Positions 1 through 5,603 of a stretch of 7,883 nucleotides of DNA are shown piece by piece. The DNA is taken from positions 1 through 7,883 of the forward strand of contig JALTYW010000258.1 of assembly GCA_027046415.1 (NCBI GenBank). The letters are read 5' to 3'. Origin of the DNA: Sulfurovum sp. (GTDB lineage: Bacteria > Campylobacterota > Campylobacteria > Campylobacterales > Sulfurovaceae). The notes below the pieces were generated by a model, which did not search any database, was not told the origin of the DNA, and worked only from the letters and a program-made list of their open reading frames with translations. The stretch's first letter is position 1. Every line of letters begins with the position of its first letter. The translations under genes and the position numbers were made by a program.

Positions 1-356
1 ACCTCCACGCACACTTCACACCCTTTACAGTGGTCGTAGTCGATACCGAGCATCTGCTTGTCACGGGAGATAATCGATGTATCCGGACACCATACCCAGC
101 AGTTTTGACAGTCGATACAGACATCGATGTTGAATACCGGCTTTTTTACTCTCCATGAAGCAACTGTTGCAGTATAGGAATTAAAGTGAGAATAAGACCG
201 CTCCTCCTGTTTAAGATGAGCAACATTGGAAGCATCTCCCTCAAATGAAGGCAAAATACTTCCTTGTGTTACTTCATCCCATCCCATCAGGTCTTTTCCG
301 GCTTCCAGTTCATGGATACCCCGATTATCCTGTGCACGTAATTTTAAATCTTGCAT
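1..356 (-). CDS. porD: Pyruvate:ferredoxin oxidoreductase delta subunit (partial, C-terminus off the window edge)
   Basis: This is the ferredoxin-like subunit that passes electrons between the catalytic alpha/beta subunits of pyruvate:ferredoxin oxidoreductase and soluble ferredoxin or flavodoxin in the cytoplasm. I translated it by hand: 118 complete codons are present, starting MQDLKLRAQD. A roughly 75-residue N-terminal segment precedes a double 4Fe-4S domain. The first cluster motif is CIDCQNCWVWCP, with cysteines at 80, 83, 86 and 90. The second is CKGCEVC, with cysteines at 110, 113 and 116; its fourth cysteine would lie just past the edge. The start is supported by AGGAG five bases upstream (362-366), which abuts the stop codon of the gamma gene; only 11 bases separate the two genes. 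The gamma-then-delta order is that of the Helicobacter-type four-subunit enzyme, so alpha and beta genes are expected next. A related 2-oxoacid oxidoreductase such as 2-oxoglutarate:ferredoxin oxidoreductase is possible, but the gamma-delta pairing favours pyruvate. Confidence 0.9.
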   Translation of the reverse strand, partial: MQDLKLRAQDNRGIHELEAGKDLMGWDEVTQGSILPSFEGDASNVAHLKQEERSYSHFNSYTATVASWRVKKPVFNIDVCIDCQNCWVWCPDTSIISRDKQMLGIDYDHCKGCEVCVE

Positions 357-367
357 TGTCGCTCCTC

Positions 368-931
368 TTACTTGACTTCGTTATATGCTCTTGTAATTGC
401 CTGCATGTTACCATCGATAATTTTTTGTGGGAACTTCGCAAGAACTCTTTTCATATTTTCAAGGAAATAATCCAGTTCAAACATTCCCGATACTTTTACA
501 AATGCACCAAGCATTGGCGCGTTTGGAATTGATCTACCAATTGTATCGAGTGATATCTGAATACAGTCAACAACAAATACTCTATCTTCTTTGCCCTGCA
601 ATGCTGGAATCTCCTTAATTAGTGACTCCTTATCAAGGTGTGTCGTGATAATGTACTTTGTTGTTTCTTTATCGTTCATCGTAATGTCATCGGTCATTGC
701 CAATGCCGGGTCGATGACCAGAACATAGTCAGGATACATAAACTTCTCATGGGTAATAATCGGTTCATCATCAATCCTGTTGTAGGCTCTTAGTGCCGCT
801 CCTCTTTTCGCGGAGCCGTATAGTGCAAATGCCTGAACCTCTTTACCAGTCGTAGCGACAATGTCACCCAGACTCTTCGCACCTGTTACGGCACCCTGAC
901 CTGCACGGCTGTGCCATCTGATCTCAATCAT
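368..931 (-). CDS. porG: Pyruvate:ferredoxin oxidoreductase gamma subunit
   Basis: This 187-residue protein is the gamma subunit of the thiamine-diphosphate enzyme that interconverts pyruvate plus CoA with acetyl-CoA, CO2 and reduced ferredoxin. The family fold is obvious at the N-terminus: RWHSRAGQGAVTGAKSLGDI (residues 5-24), then VQAFALYGSAKRGAALRAYNRI (split here only by length: VQAFALYGS at 32-40 and AKRGAALRAYNRI at 41-53). The middle has VLVIDPAL (70-77) and the C-terminal half has NAPMLGAF (137-144), also typical. The length fits the family. The open frame continues upstream to 1099, but I chose the ATG at 931 because it has AGGAG five bases before it (937-941) and because homology begins at once with MIEIRW; the longer version would overlap the phosphatase gene and contain unrelated residues. 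It is the first gene of the por operon, with the delta gene 11 bases downstream. In some Helicobacter annotations the same gene is called porC. Confidence 0.93.
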   Translation of the reverse strand: MIEIRWHSRAGQGAVTGAKSLGDIVATTGKEVQAFALYGSAKRGAALRAYNRIDDEPIITHEKFMYPDYVLVIDPALAMTDDITMNDKETTKYIITTHLDKESLIKEIPALQGKEDRVFVVDCIQISLDTIGRSIPNAPMLGAFVKVSGMFELDYFLENMKRVLAKFPQKIIDGNMQAITRAYNEVK

Positions 932-936
932 AGTAT

Positions 937-942
937 CTCCTC
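937..942 (-). promoter_or_regulatory. Ribosome binding site deciding the porG start
   Basis: Read on the minus strand this is GAGGAG, five bases before the ATG at 931. It is the main reason for preferring this start to the upstream in-frame ATG at 1099. Confidence 0.8.
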
Positions 943-961
943 TATAGTGGTTAAGTAGTTG

Positions 962-990
962 AGTATACACCCAAAATACTAAAAAGTATC
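962..990 (-). promoter_or_regulatory. Likely promoter of the por operon
   Basis: On the minus strand a TATACT (962-967) is preceded by GTG and by two T-rich runs (TTTTGG at about 971-976 and CTTTTTAG at about 979-986). This resembles epsilonproteobacterial vegetative promoters, which rely on a good -10 and periodic T tracts and lack a conserved -35. Transcription would start near 955, giving a leader of about 25 bases. A five-base-arm inverted repeat (ATACT-AAAA-AGTAT, 976-989) lies just upstream of the -10, where a repressor could sit, but arms this short arise easily by chance. The call rests on pattern only. Confidence 0.5.
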
Positions 991-1049
991 CCATTGTAAT
1001 GGCGGGACTCTTAAATTGTGCTTGAAATGATAAATTTTTTAATGTCTGG

Positions 1050-1682
1050 TTATGATTCGACAATAAATTGCACAGCTTCCAATGCACTTTTGGCAACATT
1101 GGGAGTCATTTTCTGTAATACAGGCAATCCTGCATAGCCGCATGTGACTGCAATGCTTTGGATACCTGCTTTTGCTGCTGCCTCCATATCCATCGGCGTA
1201 TCACCTACCATCCAACAATCTGTTGTATCGACTTTCAACTTTGAAAGCGCTTTGAAGATAGGTTCAGGGTGTGGCTTCGGATGTGCTACATCCTCCCTTC
1301 CTATTAGTGTTCCAAAATAGTGCATGATTCCCATATATTCAAGCATTTCTTTTGAATAGAGTGCCGTTTTGGTAGTTACGACCCCTATAACTGCATGCTC
1401 ATGTGCGAGCCGAACCGCATCCAAAGCACCCGGCAGCAGCACCGTTTTTTCACAGGCTATCTTGCGATAGTGTGCTTTATACGCCCCTACATGCTCCCAG
1501 ACCATCGTTTCGGGTACCCCCAGTGTCCGAAACATCGCATCAAGCGGATGCCCTATCTCACGTTTGATGGACTCTTCGTCAAAAACAGCTTCTTCATAGG
1601 CTCCCAAAGCCACCTCGAAACTCTCCAGGATCGCCTCTGTAGAGTCGATCAATGTGCCGTCAAGATCAAACAGTATGGTCAT
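1050..1682 (-). CDS. HAD-family phosphatase, phosphoglycolate phosphatase/PpaX-like
   Basis: This 210-residue cytoplasmic HAD hydrolase has all four catalytic motifs. Motif I is FDLDGTLIDS with nucleophile Asp6 and general acid/base Asp8; motif II is VVTTK with Thr103/Thr104; motif III is Lys136 in HPKPHP; motif IV is VGDTPMDME with magnesium-binding Asp161 and Asp165. An alpha-helical cap of the C1 type lies between motifs I and II (about residues 15-82). The layout matches phosphoglycolate phosphatase (Gph) and pyrophosphatase PpaX. HAD substrate specificity cannot be read from these motifs, so no symbol is given. Its ATG overlaps the TGA of the upstream ATPase gene (ATGA, 1679-1682), so it is translationally coupled to the importer. 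A purine-rich AGAGAG upstream gives only a modest ribosome binding site, which fits coupling. It is the last gene of the transporter operon and ends 118 bases before porG. Confidence 0.88.
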   Translation of the reverse strand: MTILFDLDGTLIDSTEAILESFEVALGAYEEAVFDEESIKREIGHPLDAMFRTLGVPETMVWEHVGAYKAHYRKIACEKTVLLPGALDAVRLAHEHAVIGVVTTKTALYSKEMLEYMGIMHYFGTLIGREDVAHPKPHPEPIFKALSKLKVDTTDCWMVGDTPMDMEAAAKAGIQSIAVTCGYAGLPVLQKMTPNVAKSALEAVQFIVES

Positions 1683-3292
1683 AGTTTCTCTCTTTCTATA
1701 GTATCAGGCAGTTTTGGTGCAGCTGTCAACAGTGCTTTTGTATAGGGCATTGCCGGCTGCTGCATCACCTTGGCTGTATCTCCCTGCTCAATAATCTTCC
1801 CTTCACGCAGCACCACGACTCTGTCTGCAATAGTCGGTACAATAGAGAGATCATGAGTAATAAAAAGATAGGAGATACCCATCTGATTTTGAATTTTTTG
1901 CAAAAGCTGCAAGATCTGGGCACGTACAGTCACATCCAGTGCCGAAGTGGGTTCATCACATATAATAAGTTCCGGTGAGACTGCCAAAGCCCGCGCAATC
2001 GCAATACGCTGCCGTTGTCCTCCTGAAAACTCATGCGGATACCGATCGATACAAGAGGGATCCATCTCCACTGCCTCCAAAAGACTTTGCATATAGGTAT
2101 GCTGCTCTGCTTTGGATTGCATCTTGCCATTCGAATTTTCTATTCCCTCCAAAATAATCTCACCTACACGCATACGGGGATTCAACGATGAGAAAGGATC
2201 CTGAAACACAATCTGTATCTTTCTTCTGTAGGGTCTCAACGCCTGTTCCGAAAGCTGTGACAGATCCATACCTTTAAAACGTACCGCACCCCCGCTTAAG
2301 GGAACAAGTGACAAAATCGCCTGCCCAATTGTACTTTTTCCGCTTCCGGACTCCCCCACCAGTGCTACAGTTTCCGCCTTGCCAATAGAGAAACTGACAC
2401 CGTCAACCGCTTTTATCACCCTCTTTTTTGTCTGAAATAAACCTCTTTTTTCAGAAAAAAAGACACGAAGATCCTCAACCTCCAAAATCGTATCTGAGGA
2501 TTTTTGTATCTTTTTTTCACCTCTACACTGTGCATTTTGCAGCAATGCTCTGCTATAAGGGTGTTGTGGTGCTTTGAAGAAAGTATCTGTCTGTGCTGTT
2601 TCTATGATCTGTCCTTCATGTATCACCGCAATTCTATCCGCAATCTCTGCAACGACCGCCATGTCGTGCGTGATAAACAAAATAGAAAGTCCTCTTCGTT
2701 CCCTGATATCTTTAAGCAGTGTCAGTACCTGAGCCTGAATCGTTACATCCAATGCAGTAGTGGGTTCATCTGCAATCAGCAGTTCCGGTTCACATGCAAG
2801 CGCCATAGCGATCATCACCCGCTGTTTCTGTCCACCGGAAAGCTGATGCGGATACCATCCGTAACGTATATGTGCATCCGGTAGGCCAACCTCGTCAAAA
2901 AGAGATACGACCTTCTCTTTCGCACGCTTGCCTGAGAGCCCAAGATGAATACGTAAAACCTCCTCTACCTGCTTTCCTACCGGCATCACAGGATTGAGTG
3001 CAGACATGGGCTCCTGAAAGATCATTGCAATACGCTTCCCTCTGACCTTTCGCATCTCGCGCTCAGGCAGTGCAAAAAGAGAATCTCCAAACAGGGCTAC
3101 ATCCCCGCTACAGACACGTACCGCTTCGGGCAGCAGACGCATAATTGCCAGAGAGGTCAGCGATTTTCCGCTTCCTGATGCACCAACAAGCGCAAAAATT
3201 TCTCCCCTCTCTACATAAAATGAGATATCATCCAGCAACAGACTCTCTGCCGATGCGAGACGCAGCCGGTCAACATACAATATATACTTCAT
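1679..3292 (-). CDS. Peptide-type ABC transporter ATPase, two fused nucleotide-binding domains
   Basis: This 537-residue protein powers the importer by ATP hydrolysis on the cytoplasmic face. It fuses two complete oligopeptide-type ATPase domains, the DppD+DppF equivalent seen in YejF and GsiA. Domain 1 has Walker A GASGSGKS (37-44), Q-loop at about Gln93, signature LSGGQ (151-155), Walker B LLIADE (171-176) and switch His209. Domain 2 has Walker A GESGSGKS (313-320), Q-loop Gln364, signature FSGGQ (422-426), Walker B LIICDE (442-447) and switch His480. Both catalytic sites look intact, so this is not a degenerate pair. Each domain ends with the peptide-transporter C-terminal extension (HPYSRALL at 244-251, MPYTKALLTAAPKLP at 515-529). 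The ATG overlaps the stop of the second permease (ATGA, 3289-3292), with AAGG about eight bases upstream. YejF is the closest well-known architecture, but the substrate is not proven. Confidence 0.95.
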   Translation of the reverse strand: MKYILYVDRLRLASAESLLLDDISFYVERGEIFALVGASGSGKSLTSLAIMRLLPEAVRVCSGDVALFGDSLFALPEREMRKVRGKRIAMIFQEPMSALNPVMPVGKQVEEVLRIHLGLSGKRAKEKVVSLFDEVGLPDAHIRYGWYPHQLSGGQKQRVMIAMALACEPELLIADEPTTALDVTIQAQVLTLLKDIRERRGLSILFITHDMAVVAEIADRIAVIHEGQIIETAQTDTFFKAPQHPYSRALLQNAQCRGEKKIQKSSDTILEVEDLRVFFSEKRGLFQTKKRVIKAVDGVSFSIGKAETVALVGESGSGKSTIGQAILSLVPLSGGAVRFKGMDLSQLSEQALRPYRRKIQIVFQDPFSSLNPRMRVGEIILEGIENSNGKMQSKAEQHTYMQSLLEAVEMDPSCIDRYPHEFSGGQRQRIAIARALAVSPELIICDEPTSALDVTVRAQILQLLQKIQNQMGISYLFITHDLSIVPTIADRVVVLREGKIIEQGDTAKVMQQPAMPYTKALLTAAPKLPDTIEREKL

Positions 3293-4632
3293 GCTGCACG
3301 CCTTGGGTCAAGTACCTGCTGCACTCTGTCTGAGAGCAGGTTCGCAGCGAGTACAAGCAAAAACATAAAGACGAAGGAGGCAGTAAGCGACCACCACACC
3401 ATCGGTTCACGTGCCATTTCAAGACGTGCCTGATTGATCATGTTACCCCAGCTGTACATTGTCGGATCAACTCCCACCCCCACATAGGAAAGCACTGCTT
3501 CAGCAAGTACCAGTCCTGAAAAATCCAGTACAATGGAGATGAGAATAATATGCATAAGATTCGGAACAATATGCCTCAACATAATACGCCACCTACTCAC
3601 ACCAAACGCCTTTGCCGCGACCACATAGTCCATTTTTGCAATACGCAGTGTCTCGGCTCTGAGCATACGGCACAGCCCTGTCCAGCTTGTCACACCCAGT
3701 ATAACGACCAAAAAAAGCAGCCTGAGATCGGATCGCTCTATAGTTGAAGCAAACCATTCAGGGTGGCTGTCCATCACAACCTGCATCATCAATACCCCGG
3801 CTGCAATCAGCAGCACTCCGGGAATAGAGCTCAGTGTTGTATAAAGATACTGTATCAGATCATCAACCCACCCTCTAAAATACCCTGCTGCCACACCGAG
3901 CAGTACCGCCAGCGGCAGTGTGATCAGCGTGGTCAGAGTACCTATGAGCACACCGGTGCGAATACTTTTAAGCGCTGCATACAAAACATCACCACCCACC
4001 TTGTCAGTACCAAGAACATGGCAGGAGAAGCTCATCACATACATCCAGACAACAAGCAACGTCAGTATGGTAAATACTGCATAAGCTGTGCGCCACGGCA
4101 GACTGCTTTTGCCAAACCATACATCTCTTGCATAACTTCGCCACGCATGTCCTCCACGCCAGCGTATATGCAGCATGACCAATCCTATTGCAAGCAGCAG
4201 CCCGACACCTATACCGATGATACTCTCTTCCAAGATATTTCCATCTTGAACATGCTTTAGCGGTAGATAGCGCTGAACCGGTTTCCCAGACTTGGGATCG
4301 CTGATAACAGACATCACATATTCATGACTTGCAAACGGTGCTGAGTAGGTACGTTCAGAAACGCTTCTTTGATGTGACATCGCCATATCCAGCACGGAGA
4401 CGATACTGCCGCCTTTGGCTGGTTCAACCTGTTTGAAGTGTATAGAATCAAGCAGTGCAAATCCGAGATAAAACAACAGAACGATCGATGATGCCATTGC
4501 CGTTTTTGCATAAAAGATTCTGTACCAGGTCTCTTTGGCAAGAGGAGAACGCAACAGTCTCCACCCTCCAAACATAATGGCTGCGACCAATATCCACACC
4601 AGAATGTCTGTCCACAACAGATAAAGTCTCAC
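3289..4632 (-). CDS. ABC transporter permease, DppC/YejE type with extended N-terminus
   Basis: This inner-membrane permease has 447 residues, about 100 more than E. coli YejE or DppC. The conserved core starts at HVLGTDKVGGDVL (205-217), the usual motif after the first helix of DppC-type permeases. The EAA loop that contacts the ATPase is at about 338-358 (VVAAKAFGVSRWRI then MLRHIVPN), and the protein ends LSDRVQQVLDPR. The extra part is N-terminal: hydrophobic helices at about 8-24 and 47-62, a hydrophilic stretch at 63-135, then helices at about 136-156 and 182-204. Arg/Lys-rich loops follow helices 1 and 3 (24-44 and 157-181), which places the 63-135 loop in the periplasm. The start is GTG (4632-4630), overlapping the previous stop as GTGA, with GAGGG about eight bases upstream. 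It pairs with the permease just before it. Confidence 0.92.
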   Translation of the reverse strand: MRLYLLWTDILVWILVAAIMFGGWRLLRSPLAKETWYRIFYAKTAMASSIVLLFYLGFALLDSIHFKQVEPAKGGSIVSVLDMAMSHQRSVSERTYSAPFASHEYVMSVISDPKSGKPVQRYLPLKHVQDGNILEESIIGIGVGLLLAIGLVMLHIRWRGGHAWRSYARDVWFGKSSLPWRTAYAVFTILTLLVVWMYVMSFSCHVLGTDKVGGDVLYAALKSIRTGVLIGTLTTLITLPLAVLLGVAAGYFRGWVDDLIQYLYTTLSSIPGVLLIAAGVLMMQVVMDSHPEWFASTIERSDLRLLFLVVILGVTSWTGLCRMLRAETLRIAKMDYVVAAKAFGVSRWRIMLRHIVPNLMHIILISIVLDFSGLVLAEAVLSYVGVGVDPTMYSWGNMINQARLEMAREPMVWWSLTASFVFMFLLVLAANLLSDRVQQVLDPRRAA

Positions 4633-5603
4633 AGCGTTACCCTCGGATCAAACAGTGTGTAGGAGAGATCGGTCAAGATCAACCCGGCTATATAAAGCAC
4701 AGACCCTAAAAACACCATCGCTTTGACGATTGCAAAATCCTGTGCATTGATCGCATCGATCGTATAGGAACCAAGCCCGGGAATGCCAAAAAAAGACTCC
4801 ATCACAAGGCTTCCCATAAAAAGTGAGGGGATGATCACTACAACGCCTGTCAAAATGGGAAGCATTCCATTTGGCAGCACATGCCGAAAAAGGACAGCAA
4901 TTTCTGATAATCCTTTTGCGCGGGCTGTACGTACGTAGTCCTGTGTAATCTGCTCAAGAAAAATAGAGCGGTACCACCGCACACCCGATCCCAGCCCTGA
5001 AAAAACACCGATGGCAACGGGCAGCAGTATAAAACGTATACTCTCCCATCCGCTCTCATAACCCGAAATAGGTACCCAGTGCCACATTTTAGAAAAGAGT
5101 ACCTGTCCTGCAATAATATAGAAAAGTCCCGATACAGACATGATCATCACAGCAGCGATCATCATGGAAAGGTCGAACACCGAACCGCGAAAGAGTACCA
5201 GCAGCAATGCTAAAGAGATGTTGGTTATCAGCGCTATCAAAAATGTAGGCAAAGCGATAGAGAGACTTGGCCCCATACGTGCCTTGATGTCTTCCGCAAT
5301 ATTTCGGTTGGCATCCGATACACCGAAATCAAACATGAACAGTTTCAAAGATTCTCGGACAAACAGGGTATCGGTCACATGTTCGATACCCTCCGCATCA
5401 CTATTGTAAAAGAGCGGTTTATCGTACCCCTTTTCCGCTTTCCATGCCTGTATCATCTCAGGTGTAGTCTGTTTCGCTCCCAACTGCGCACGTGCCATGT
5501 CATCGGGAGTATTGACCACAAAAAAGAGCATAAATGTGATCAGGTTTACCCCAATCAAAATAGGAATCGCATACAAAATACGCCGAAAAATGTAGGTTAG
5601 CAT
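4629..5603 (-). CDS. ABC transporter permease, DppB/YejB type
   Basis: This 324-residue inner-membrane permease forms half of the translocation pore. The N-terminus YIFRRILYAIPILIGVNLIT (4-23) is the hallmark of DppB/OppB/YejB permeases. About six membrane helices are visible: 10-30, 112-138, 146-168, 190-207, 250-268 and 295-316. A periplasmic loop of about 80 residues follows helix 1. The EAA motif, which docks on the ATPase, is YVRTARAKGLSEIAVLFRHV (223-242) followed by LPNG. The C-terminus DLSYTLFDPRVTL also fits the family. The ATG lies inside the last codons of the solute-binding protein gene (7-base overlap). A near-perfect ribosome binding site, AAGGAGG at 5608-5614, lies inside that gene, so the permease could also be translated efficiently on its own. 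E. coli YejB is a homologue of similar size. Confidence 0.94.
   Translation of the reverse strand: MLTYIFRRILYAIPILIGVNLITFMLFFVVNTPDDMARAQLGAKQTTPEMIQAWKAEKGYDKPLFYNSDAEGIEHVTDTLFVRESLKLFMFDFGVSDANRNIAEDIKARMGPSLSIALPTFLIALITNISLALLLVLFRGSVFDLSMMIAAVMIMSVSGLFYIIAGQVLFSKMWHWVPISGYESGWESIRFILLPVAIGVFSGLGSGVRWYRSIFLEQITQDYVRTARAKGLSEIAVLFRHVLPNGMLPILTGVVVIIPSLFMGSLVMESFFGIPGLGSYTIDAINAQDFAIVKAMVFLGSVLYIAGLILTDLSYTLFDPRVTL

Larger units (their letters stand above)
932..1049. other. 118-base intergenic region between phosphatase and por operon
   Basis: This AT-rich gap is the only sizeable non-coding stretch between the genes. It holds the putative por promoter, two short inverted repeats (976-989, and CCATT-GT-AATGG at 991-1002) and the porG ribosome binding site. 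I see no hairpin followed by a T-run on the minus strand after the phosphatase stop codon (1050-1052), so read-through from the transporter operon into por cannot be excluded. Confidence 0.6.

Noticed and set aside
1010..1049. Possible terminator after the phosphatase gene
   Set aside because: The region has an A/T run but no stable GC-containing stem on the minus strand.
932..1099. N-terminal extension of the gamma subunit frame up to an ATG at 1099
   Set aside because: The extra 56 residues do not resemble the family, overlap the phosphatase gene, and the ATG at 931 has a good ribosome binding site.
1395..1745. 116-codon plus-strand open frame across the phosphatase start
   Set aside because: It is antisense to two genes with intact catalytic motifs, and its composition is typical of a shadow frame.
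3763..4260. 165-codon plus-strand open frame
   Set aside because: It lies wholly antisense to the second permease, is rich in Cys, His and Gln from reversed codons, and has no family features.
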